The notes below the pieces were generated by a model. The model had not been told where the DNA came from and searched no databases. It saw only the letters and a program-made list of their open reading frames with translations. A stretch of 64,000 bases of DNA from JAJZGK01 sp035538795 (GTDB lineage: Bacteria > Pseudomonadota > Alphaproteobacteria > Rhodospirillales > Magnetospirillaceae), in the NCBI GenBank assembly GCA_035538795.1, contig DATLJS010000060.1:94272-158271 (forward strand), written 5' to 3'. Shown piece after piece: positions 56,790-64,000 of the stretch (its first letter is position 1; every line of letters starts with the position of its first letter). The translations under genes and the position numbers were made by a program.

Positions 56790-59003
56790 TTATTCGGCGC
56801 CACCGCCTTCCTCGGCTTCCAGCCGCTCCAGGCGCAAGGCCTCGTGCAGAGCTTCCGACTCGCGGGGCGCCAGCACCAGGGTCGTAGAACTGCTGGGCAT
56901 TTCCACGCCGATCTCGTCGAACATCTTCTTCAGGCGGCGATTGAATTCCCGCCCGGCCGGGGCCTGCATGCCCGGCACCGCCTTCAAGCGGCCGCGGATC
57001 ACCACGGACGCGCCGTCGAAATTGTCGACACCGAAGACCTCGATCGGCTCGGGCAGGGACTGCGCCCATTCCGATTCGCCGCGCAAGGTGTCCCCCACCT
57101 CGCGAATGGCCTCGATCACCCGGTCCACATCCTCGTTGTAGGCCACGCTGATTTCAAAGGTGTGGTAGGCGAAATCGCGGCTCATGTTGATGACCGTCGA
57201 AACGCTGGAAAACGGCAGGGTATGCAATTGGCCGTTGCCGGCGCGCAGACGGATTGTGCGGATGGTCAACCCTTCCACCGTGCCGACATTGTCGCCGATC
57301 TTCACCGAATCGCCCACGGCAATGGTGTCCTCGAACAGGATGAAGGCACCGGTGATGACGTCCTGCACCAGCTTCTGGGAACCAAAGCCGATGGCTACGC
57401 CGACCACGCCGGCGCCAGCCAGCAAGGGAGCGATGTTCACCCCCAACTCCGACAGCACCATCAACGTCACCATGGCCGACAGCACCACCAGCACCACGGT
57501 GCGCAGCAGCGGCAGCAAGGTGCGGGCGCGGGCGCTGCGCTTGACCGGATTGCCGTCGGCGTCGGTGCGCGACAGATAGCGCTCGACCCCGGCGCTGACC
57601 AGTTCCCAGGCCAGCAGCGACATGACGATCACCGCGCCGATGGACAGCAGGCTGCCCATCAGACGCCGCCCCAGATCGGACCCGAACCATCCCAGGGCGT
57701 TGACCCCCCACACCTGCAACAGCGCCACCACGGCGGCCAGACCGGCCAGACCGCGCACCAGATTCTGCAAGACGGCGACATAACGGTTGGCCCGCGTTTC
57801 CAGGTCCGGGAAACGGCGGCGCAGATCGTCGTTGATGGCGAAGGCGCGTCCCACCAGATCGGCTCCCAGGGTCGCCAAGGCATTGGCCGCCGCCAGTACT
57901 AGAACGGTCAGCAGCGAAGCGCGGATCAGGAACTCGAAACCGCCCCTGACCTGCAAGGCCCAGATGCCGAAGGCTCCGGCAATGTAAAGGCAGGCCAACA
58001 CATGCCAGACATCGGCCAGACGCTCGCGCAGGGGCTGCACCCGGCTGTCGGCCTTGCCGCGGCTGCGGATCCAATCCGCCACCGCCTGACGGTTCTGCAA
58101 CACCAGAATCACCAGCAGCGCCGCCACCACCAGACCCAGCGTCTTCAATGACAAGCCGTAGGCGCTTTTCGGCAGGCCCAGCAGCTTCAGCGCCTGGATG
58201 GCGAAATAGCCCCAGACGCCGGTCAGGGTCAGACGGCGGGCCCAGATGGACAGATAGCTGGCGGTTTCATCGTCCAGCGGCAGGGGCCGGGAAGAGGCGT
58301 TGGCCGGCAGCAGCAGCACCTGCACCGACACCAGCACGAAACGGGTCAGCACATAAGCCAGATTGATCAGCACCGTCGCCTGTTTGGGGTCGCCGTCCAG
58401 GGTCAGGCTGGGCAAGGCGCGCAAACCGTGGGCGACGAAGATGAACAGCCCTAGAGGCAGCACTTCCAGCACCCAGATGCCCGCCATCAACGGCAGGCGC
58501 ATCCAGCGGTTTTTCGCCTCGCGGCCCTCCAGCAGGCGGCGCAAGGGTCGAAACGCCAAAATCAGCGCCCGCTCGGCGGCGAAGGCGGCGGCGAACAGCA
58601 CGGCGAACTTGCCCAGCACCTCGGTCCACAGGGCGCGGTGAACGGGGTCGGCGAATTGCAGGATGATCCAGTCATAGGCATGGCCGACATCGGCCAATCC
58701 GCTGATCACGTCCATGGCCTCGTCGCCGGCCTTGCCGATTTGCTCGGTCATCAGCGACAGCAGGGTCGGCTCGTCGTCCTCGTTGGCCTGTTGGTCGGCC
58801 TTAGTCATCAGCTTCAACTGGGAAACCAGTCTGGCCCGGCTGTCCGGGTCTTCGATGGAATGGATCAGCTGATCCACCTCGGCCTTGCTGACCGGCTTGT
58901 CCGGAGCGTCGGCGGCCTGGGCCGGCAACGCCTGCCACAGCGATGCCGCCAGCAGAACGGCGACGGCAAGGGAACGGACGGCTTGAGCTAAGGCACGGGA
59001 CAT
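56790..59003 (-). CDS. Large mechanosensitive channel of the MscS family
   Basis: A 737-residue MscS-type channel with a cleavable signal peptide (about 1-32), a periplasmic helical part (about 35-125; includes VDQLIHSIEDPDSRARLVSQ), several extra transmembrane helices, and the MscS core near 490-700: VNIAPLLAGAGVVGVAIGFG, then SQKLVQDVITGAFILFEDTI, GDSVKIGDNVGTVEGLTIRT and FEISVAYNEDVDRVI. It protects against hypo-osmotic shock. I chose the ATG at 59003 for the clear signal peptide. It is divergent from arsC. Confidence 0.9.
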   Translation of the reverse strand: MSRALAQAVRSLAVAVLLAASLWQALPAQAADAPDKPVSKAEVDQLIHSIEDPDSRARLVSQLKLMTKADQQANEDDEPTLLSLMTEQIGKAGDEAMDVISGLADVGHAYDWIILQFADPVHRALWTEVLGKFAVLFAAAFAAERALILAFRPLRRLLEGREAKNRWMRLPLMAGIWVLEVLPLGLFIFVAHGLRALPSLTLDGDPKQATVLINLAYVLTRFVLVSVQVLLLPANASSRPLPLDDETASYLSIWARRLTLTGVWGYFAIQALKLLGLPKSAYGLSLKTLGLVVAALLVILVLQNRQAVADWIRSRGKADSRVQPLRERLADVWHVLACLYIAGAFGIWALQVRGGFEFLIRASLLTVLVLAAANALATLGADLVGRAFAINDDLRRRFPDLETRANRYVAVLQNLVRGLAGLAAVVALLQVWGVNALGWFGSDLGRRLMGSLLSIGAVIVMSLLAWELVSAGVERYLSRTDADGNPVKRSARARTLLPLLRTVVLVVLSAMVTLMVLSELGVNIAPLLAGAGVVGVAIGFGSQKLVQDVITGAFILFEDTIAVGDSVKIGDNVGTVEGLTIRTIRLRAGNGQLHTLPFSSVSTVINMSRDFAYHTFEISVAYNEDVDRVIEAIREVGDTLRGESEWAQSLPEPIEVFGVDNFDGASVVIRGRLKAVPGMQAPAGREFNRRLKKMFDEIGVEMPSSSTTLVLAPRESEALHEALRLERLEAEEGGGAE

Positions 59004-59082
59004 GGCACACCGGAACAGACAATGAGAAACCAGGAACCTCCCACATAATGACGGGAGGCCCCGCTTGGCAAGGAGCATGGCG

Positions 59083-59421
59083 ATGGCCGTCACCATCTAT
59101 CACAATCCGAAATGCAGCAAGTCCCGAGAAACCCTAGCCCTGATCCAGGGCAAAGGTATCGAGCCGCAGGTGATCGAATATCTGAAGACGCCGCCCAGCG
59201 CCGCCGAGCTGAAAGACATCCTGGGCAAATTGGGCATTCGGGCCAAGGATCTTCTGCGCAAGAAAGAAGCCGCCGAGGCCGGAGTCGACCCCACCCAGCC
59301 GGAAGAGTCCCTGATCGCCGCCATGGCCGCCCATCCCCAGGTGATCGAACGGCCCATCGTCGTCTCGGGTGCCAAGGCCAGGCTGGGCCGCCCGCCGGAA
59401 CAGGTGCTGGAAATCCTGTAG
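59083..59421 (+). CDS. arsC: Arsenate reductase, ArsC glutaredoxin type
   Basis: A 112-residue reductase. VTIYHNPKCSKSRETLALIQ holds the catalytic Cys11 followed by the conserved S-x-R, and the rest (GIEPQVIEYLKTPPSAAELK and ERPIVVSGAKARLGRP) has the family pattern with Arg residues. It reduces arsenate using glutathione/glutaredoxin, or belongs to the related YfgD-like branch. AAGGAG lies 7 bases before the ATG at 59083; 59077 is less well spaced. No other ars gene is nearby. Confidence 0.9.
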   Translation: MAVTIYHNPKCSKSRETLALIQGKGIEPQVIEYLKTPPSAAELKDILGKLGIRAKDLLRKKEAAEAGVDPTQPEESLIAAMAAHPQVIERPIVVSGAKARLGRPPEQVLEIL

Positions 59422-59431
59422 AAGCGCCCGT

Positions 59432-61267
59432 CTAAACCGGCGGCGCCTCGTCCACGGCGCCGCCGCGCTCGCCCGGCAGCGGCAGCCAGATATGCACCGT
59501 GCTGCCCTGGCCCGGCGTGGATTCGATGGAAACGCCGCCTCCGTGCAGAAGCGCAATCTTCTGCGCCGAGGCCAGCCCCAATCCGGCGCCGGGATAGGTG
59601 GCGCGGGAATGCAGGCGCGAGAAGGGGCGGAAGATCGAGCCCAGATATTCCGCTTCGATGCCGATGCCGTTGTCGGCCACGTCGATGCGCCAGCCTTCCA
59701 ATTCGCCGCGCCGCTCCAGGCGGGCCGAAATGCTGACCGCCGGACGCGCACCCTGGGCGACGAATTTCAGGGCGTTGCCGATCACGGCTTCGAACAGGAT
59801 GAACAACAGGGCCGGATCACCGGACACCATGGGCAGGCGCTCGATATTGAACATCGGCTCCTGGCCGGTGGCCAGCCCGTCCAGATGCACCACCACCCGC
59901 TCAACCAGATTCGACAGGTCGATGGGAATGAAGGCGTTCATCGGGCGGTCGCTACGGCTGAAGGCCAGCAGTCCCTTGACCAGCAGCCCCAGTTGCGTGC
60001 CGCCTTCACGCACCAGGGCCAGACTGTGCAGAGCATCCTCGGACAAAGCGCCGGCAGCCTGACGCTCCAGCCTTTGCAGGTGAATGAGAATATCGCGCAC
60101 CGGCTCCTGCAAATCGTGGGAGGCGGCGAACAGCAGCCGCTCCAGCTCGCTTTTGGCGGCGATCAGCATCTCGGCACTTTGCTTGCGGTCGGTGATATCG
60201 CGCAGCGACGCCCGGAACCCCAGCGGCGCCCCCTGTTCGTCCAGCACCGGCTGCCAGGACATGGCGATCCACAGGGGCACGCCGTCCTTATGCCGCACGC
60301 GGAATTCGACGTTGTGGCCGGTCGTGCCGGCTTTGGCCGAAGCCAGATGCATCCGCACCTCGTTGCGGTCTTCCTCGACCACCAGGGGCAACGGGAAATC
60401 GGCTAGGTCGTGGCATTCCCGCTGGCTGTAGCCGGCGATGCGCTCCACCGCCGGATTGACCCAGCGCAGACGCCCCTCGGAATCGAACCAGCATTCCCAG
60501 CCATAGGTGTAGTCGGCGATGGCGCGAAACCGGCGCTGGCCTTCGTCCAGTTGCTGGATGCGGCTGGACACCGCTTGGGACATGGAACTGAGGGCGCGGC
60601 TGAGCACTCCCACCTCGTCATGGCCGGACAACTCGAACGTGACCGCGAAATCTCCCCGCGCCACCTGCAGGGCCGCCCTGGCCAGCATGGTCAGATGCCG
60701 CGTCAGCCAATAACCCAGACTGGCCAGCAAGGTCAGGGTGATGAGCACCTCGGCCAAAGCGATGGCCAGGCTCTGATGCAGCAGTTCGCCCGACGCTTTT
60801 TGCAGAAAGCTGGTGTCCAGCCCGTAATAGGCTTCTCCGTATTTCTGCCCCAGGTAAGTGATGTCGAAGGCTCCGTGATAAAGCGGCGCGTCATAGCTGA
60901 TGGACGGATCTTCGTCGATCACGGGGTCTTCAAGCTTTCGCCCATGCGCCGCCACCACCCGCCCCGACGCGTCGGTCACCGCCATGTAGGTGATGCCGGG
61001 AATGCCGCCCCAGCCGTCCAGCACGCTTTGCACCGAACCGTAGTCGCGGGCGGCGAGAAGGCCGGCCAGGGCGATGTTGAAAGACGCCTCCTGGGCGTCC
61101 AGCCGAATTTCCGTATTGTGCATCAGATGATAGCGGATCAGCCGGGTGCTGTTGGCGACCAACAGCGTCAGCATCAGGCATTCCACCAGAACGCTGACCA
61201 GCAGCAGCCGGAAGCGCAGCGACTTGGTGAAGCCGACGGGGGGAAGCCAATCGCCCATCGCGCTCAT
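59432..61267 (-). CDS. Membrane histidine kinase with PAS domain
   Basis: A 611-residue sensor kinase. Two membrane helices (LLLVSVLVECLMLTLLVANS, about 22-40, and LIALAEVLITLTLLASLGYW, near 180) bracket a periplasmic domain of about 130 residues; then HAMP (about 200-250), PAS (around 260-385), the dimerisation box with His in AASHDLQEPVRDIL (about 383), and an HATPase domain (VADNGIGIEAEYLGSIFRPF, SRATYPGAGLGLASAQKIAL). It overlaps by ATGA with the PhnD-like binding protein upstream, which suggests the two form one sensor unit. No response regulator gene lies next to it in the window. Confidence 0.88.
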   Translation of the reverse strand: MSAMGDWLPPVGFTKSLRFRLLLVSVLVECLMLTLLVANSTRLIRYHLMHNTEIRLDAQEASFNIALAGLLAARDYGSVQSVLDGWGGIPGITYMAVTDASGRVVAAHGRKLEDPVIDEDPSISYDAPLYHGAFDITYLGQKYGEAYYGLDTSFLQKASGELLHQSLAIALAEVLITLTLLASLGYWLTRHLTMLARAALQVARGDFAVTFELSGHDEVGVLSRALSSMSQAVSSRIQQLDEGQRRFRAIADYTYGWECWFDSEGRLRWVNPAVERIAGYSQRECHDLADFPLPLVVEEDRNEVRMHLASAKAGTTGHNVEFRVRHKDGVPLWIAMSWQPVLDEQGAPLGFRASLRDITDRKQSAEMLIAAKSELERLLFAASHDLQEPVRDILIHLQRLERQAAGALSEDALHSLALVREGGTQLGLLVKGLLAFSRSDRPMNAFIPIDLSNLVERVVVHLDGLATGQEPMFNIERLPMVSGDPALLFILFEAVIGNALKFVAQGARPAVSISARLERRGELEGWRIDVADNGIGIEAEYLGSIFRPFSRLHSRATYPGAGLGLASAQKIALLHGGGVSIESTPGQGSTVHIWLPLPGERGGAVDEAPPV

Positions 61268-62136
61268 GGCTTGTCCTCGATCATTTTGGCCACCTTGTCG
61301 GCATAGGGTCTGGCGTCTTCGATGTCCTTGGCGGTCAGGGAACTGTACCCCTGGAAGCCGCCGGCGGCGAAAAAGGCTTTTCCCTCGCGGGTGTCGTTGA
61401 AATCCATCATCAGCTGGCGCAGCTCGGCAATCCGCCGCTCCCCCAGCCGGGGATGGGCCAAGGTGAACTGATGCGGCACGGCGATGCCCGCCTCGAAAAA
61501 GGTGACGCGGGCGCGGACATCCTCGGGCACCTGCTGCAAAGCCGAAACGCTGCTGACGCAGGCGTCGGCGTCGCCCATGCCGACGGCGCGGATGGCCGTG
61601 CCATGGCTCTGGGCGTCGATCAACTGATAGTCGCGTCCGGCAACCAGCCCATACTGGCTTTCCAGCCAATGCTCGGTGACCACCGACATGGCGGTCAGAC
61701 GGTTGGCCGTCAGCACTTTTTTGCCGCGCAACTGGGCGGCTTCCGTCAGAGAACTGCCCTTGAGAACCACGATCAGCGGGCGCAGCTCGACCTTGTAGCG
61801 GGCCAGAGGCACGTAACCGGCATCGACCGCGATCACGCCGAAATGCGGAGCCGTCACCAGCACGTCGAAATCGCCGCGACGGATATCGTCAAGGGCGGTT
61901 CGGAAATTCCGGGCGGTGTAAAGCTCCACCGGACGCTGCAGGCGGTGCGAGAGAAACTGGCGGAAGGGATCGTAAAGCCGCAAAAGGCTGAGGGGCGGAT
62001 TGGTCGGCAGCAACGCCACGCGCAAAGGCGGCGCCTCCACCGCCTCGGCCCAAGCCGGACGGATGGCCAGCACCCCCTGCAACAACAGCAACGCCGCCAG
62101 AACAGCGGCCAGGCCGACGAGACGACGGACCGGCAT
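61264..62136 (-). CDS. PhnD/phosphonate-type periplasmic binding protein
   Basis: A 290-residue exported binding protein. The signal peptide is about 1-32 (LVGLAAVLAALLLLQGVLAI, then AWA). The mature part has the PhnD-like fold: VALLPTNPPLSLLRLYDPFR, the DDIRRGDFDVLVTAPHFGVIA motif and RGKKVLTANRLTAMSVVTEH, with a C-terminal helical half. GGAGG precedes the ATG at 62136. No permease or ATPase is adjacent; instead a histidine kinase gene overlaps its stop, so it may act as a ligand-binding coreceptor of that kinase rather than as a transporter part. Confidence 0.85.
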   Translation of the reverse strand: MPVRRLVGLAAVLAALLLLQGVLAIRPAWAEAVEAPPLRVALLPTNPPLSLLRLYDPFRQFLSHRLQRPVELYTARNFRTALDDIRRGDFDVLVTAPHFGVIAVDAGYVPLARYKVELRPLIVVLKGSSLTEAAQLRGKKVLTANRLTAMSVVTEHWLESQYGLVAGRDYQLIDAQSHGTAIRAVGMGDADACVSSVSALQQVPEDVRARVTFFEAGIAVPHQFTLAHPRLGERRIAELRQLMMDFNDTREGKAFFAAGGFQGYSSLTAKDIEDARPYADKVAKMIEDKP

Positions 62137-62284
62137 GATGCCTCCGCAGACACCGGCCCCGTCAAGGGCCCGGCCGGGGCTCCGCACGCCCCGATCCCCA
62201 AATGAGATGAATCCCCCTTCACCCCATAATGAAAGCAAGATAACCGCAACGTCGCCGCCTGCATAGCGGCATATGCGGATAGTC

Positions 62285-63013
62285 CTAATCGATAGCGGCG
62301 CCCAGCCGCAGCACGGCGTCGGCTTCGGCGCTGTAGCGTCCGTCCTCCTCGTGCAGAATCAGGCCCGGATGCAGGGTCAGGGGCGAATGCACGCTTTTCC
62401 TGGCCCGCAGCAAAATGCGCTTGGCCGCCCGTCCGCGCTTGGGCCACAGCGGAAAAACGATGACCTCGCCCACCCGCCCCTGTAAGGCCGCCAGCAATTC
62501 GTCCAGCCGGTCGGCCCGATGCACCGCCAGCAGCGTTCCCTTGGGCCGCAACATGGCGACGCACATCCGCATCCAGGCGGCCACATCCACCTCGGCTTCG
62601 GTATTGGCCTGAGCTTTGCCGGCATGAGGAGACGGAGTGCCGCCTTTGTGATAGGGCGGATTGGTCATCACATGATGGAAACTGCCGGGCGCCAGCCGCG
62701 GCGGCGGCGCCTGGATCGAGCCGATCACCGTCTCGACGCGGCCGGTCATATTATTCAGGGTGATATTGTCGCGGGCCAGGGCCACCAGCTCGGCCTGGGG
62801 CTCCAGTCCGATAATCCGGCAGCCGGGCACTCGCCAGCCCAGGCATAAGGACGCCGCCCCCACGCCGCTGCCTACGTCCAGCACCAGATGGCCGTCCTGG
62901 GCGGGAACGGCGGCGGCCAGAAACAAAGGATCGATGGCGGCGCGGTATCCCTCGGCGGGCTGGCGCAACAGAATGCGGCCACCCATCAGGGTGTCTTCGG
63001 TGTATTCGCTCAT
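62285..63013 (-). CDS. tRNA1(Val) adenine-N6 methyltransferase-like (TrmN6/YfiC)
   Basis: A 242-residue SAM methyltransferase. GYRAAIDPLFLAAAVPA (near residue 23), the glycine loop LVLDVGSGVGAASLCLGWRV (about 44-60) and the N6-adenine catalytic motif TNPPYHKGG (about 117-125) are the signs of this family, which in E. coli methylates A37 of valine tRNA. The segment LRPKGTLLAVHRADRLDELL follows. The ATG at 63013 gives the family start MSEYTEDTLMGGR; upstream in-frame residues do not fit. It is divergent from ispB. Confidence 0.85.
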   Translation of the reverse strand: MSEYTEDTLMGGRILLRQPAEGYRAAIDPLFLAAAVPAQDGHLVLDVGSGVGAASLCLGWRVPGCRIIGLEPQAELVALARDNITLNNMTGRVETVIGSIQAPPPRLAPGSFHHVMTNPPYHKGGTPSPHAGKAQANTEAEVDVAAWMRMCVAMLRPKGTLLAVHRADRLDELLAALQGRVGEVIVFPLWPKRGRAAKRILLRARKSVHSPLTLHPGLILHEEDGRYSAEADAVLRLGAAID

Positions 63014-63149
63014 GCTGATCCTCGCTTGACGCCGCGCAAGGCGCGCGCCGAAAGCCGTTGTAGCCTTGACCGGCAAGGTTGCGCAACCTTATGCTCCCCG
63101 CGCTGCAGGGAGGATGCGGCGACACGTTATAGAGTGAAGGGAATTGCCG

Positions 63150-64000
63150 GTGGCCATCGCGGTGCAACACAAAGACGACCAGACCAGAAAGCCGGCCTCG
63201 TTGGAAGGGCTGACGGTGCTGGTCGCCGATGATCTGGCCAAGTGCAACCAGCTGATCGTCGATCGCATGCACAGCCCAGTCGAGCTGATCCCCCAACTGG
63301 CCGGTCATCTGATCGCCGCCGGGGGCAAGCGCCTGCGCCCCATGCTCACCCTGGCCGCCGCCAAGCTGTGCGGCCATGACGGAGAACGCCATCTGAAACT
63401 GGCCGCCTGCGTCGAATTCATTCACACCGCCACCTTGCTGCACGACGACGTGGTCGATGAAAGCGACCTGCGCCGCGGCCAGGCCTCGGCCAACGCCGTG
63501 TGGGGCAACAAAGCGTCGGTGCTGGTGGGCGACTTCCTGTTCTCGCGCTCGTTCGAACTGATGGTCGAGGACGGCTCCCTCAAGGTTCTGGCCATTCTTT
63601 CCAACGCCTCGTCGGTAATCGCCGAGGGCGAAGTGCTGCAGCTGATCACCGCCAACGACACCGCCACCACCGAAGCCGCCTATCTCGACGTCATCCGCTC
63701 GAAGACCGCCGCCCTGTTCGCCGCCGCCTGCCGCATCGGCGCGGTGGTGGCCGAACGCCCCGACGCGGAAGAAGCCGCCCTGGACGCCTACGGCCTCAAC
63801 CTCGGCATCGCCTTCCAATTGATCGATGACGTTCTGGACTATTCCGCCAAGCAGGAAAAGCTGGGCAAGACCATCGGCGACGATTTCCGCGAAGGCAAGA
63901 TCACCCTGCCGATCATCCTGGCCATGCAGCGCGGCAGCGACGAGGAAAAAGCCTTCTGGCGCCGTACCCAGGAAGACCTCGACCAGGCCAAGGACGGCTC
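63150..64000 (+). CDS. ispB: Polyprenyl diphosphate synthase, 5' part (gene runs off the window)
   Basis: An octaprenyl/decaprenyl diphosphate synthase that builds the ubiquinone side chain. The first aspartate-rich motif is in LLHDDVVDESDLRRGQ (about 97) and the second in QLIDDVLDYSAKQ (about 225). The allylic-site segment KRLRPMLTLAAAKLCG comes before the first. The GTG at 63150 follows AAGGGA and fits the family; no closer ATG exists. The 283 residues shown lack about 50 C-terminal residues. It is divergent from the trmN6-like gene. Confidence 0.93.
   Translation, partial: MAIAVQHKDDQTRKPASLEGLTVLVADDLAKCNQLIVDRMHSPVELIPQLAGHLIAAGGKRLRPMLTLAAAKLCGHDGERHLKLAACVEFIHTATLLHDDVVDESDLRRGQASANAVWGNKASVLVGDFLFSRSFELMVEDGSLKVLAILSNASSVIAEGEVLQLITANDTATTEAAYLDVIRSKTAALFAAACRIGAVVAERPDAEEAALDAYGLNLGIAFQLIDDVLDYSAKQEKLGKTIGDDFREGKITLPIILAMQRGSDEEKAFWRRTQEDLDQAKDG

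Noticed and set aside
1..64000. CRISPR arrays, tRNA or rRNA genes
   Set aside because: No regularly spaced repeats and no tRNA or rRNA-like segments were seen on either strand.

Overview
The window is high-GC DNA (about 60-65% by eye) from an alphaproteobacterium. The dnaG-rpoD order, the DmdB/DmdC-type acyl-CoA genes, a DUF2125 protein, yejABEF and GTA-like tail genes point to Rhodospirillales, plausibly a Magnetospirillum relative. That placement is inference from gene content, not from a marker phylogeny. Genes are tightly packed, with many ATGA stop/start overlaps.

Left host segment (1-8243): the 3' end of dnaG, then rpoD, an unrecognised leftward gene, an acyl-CoA synthetase and an acyl-CoA dehydrogenase with an extra C-terminal domain.

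Prophage (about 8288-32365): a compact 24 kb siphovirus-like element sits between two convergent host genes. It contains the small and large terminase, portal, XkdF-like protease, capsid, connectors, tail tube, two-frame tail chaperone, a short tape measure, a GTA-like tail tip set (DUF2460, DUF2163, NlpC/P60, tip protein), a LamG fibre, and lysis genes, all transcribed leftward. At its right end a LexA-like S24 repressor faces a leftward gene of unknown family across a 124 bp switch region. I find no integrase, excisionase, replication gene or att repeat. Two cargo units stand out: an ohrR-ohr peroxide-resistance pair bracketed by duplicated promoter/terminator elements, and a low-GC lipoprotein gene inside the tail operon. 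Three near-identical leftward promoters (near 25.5, 28.9 and 30.15 kb) each adjoin a GAAC/GTTC N7 direct repeat resembling the alphaproteobacterial SOS box, and each is followed by a hairpin terminator. Further terminator-like hairpins lie ahead of several late genes. This suggests a DNA-damage-inducible, antitermination-controlled particle, possibly GTA-like.

Right host segment (32277-64000): a methyltransferase-like protein and an AMP-dependent acyl-CoA synthetase, an EamA transporter, a GGDEF-EAL protein, a GT9 glycosyltransferase and photolyase pair, pheA, kdsB, a His-rich membrane protein with an ECF sigma factor, a HisN-type phosphatase followed by the yejABEF peptide importer, trmO and a TPR/GT9-like protein in one long operon, DUF2125, ChaC, a TerB-like protein, a PAS-GGDEF-EAL protein, an MscS channel, arsC, a PhnD-like binding protein coupled to a histidine kinase, a TrmN6-like methyltransferase, and the 5' part of a polyprenyl diphosphate synthase gene running off the window.
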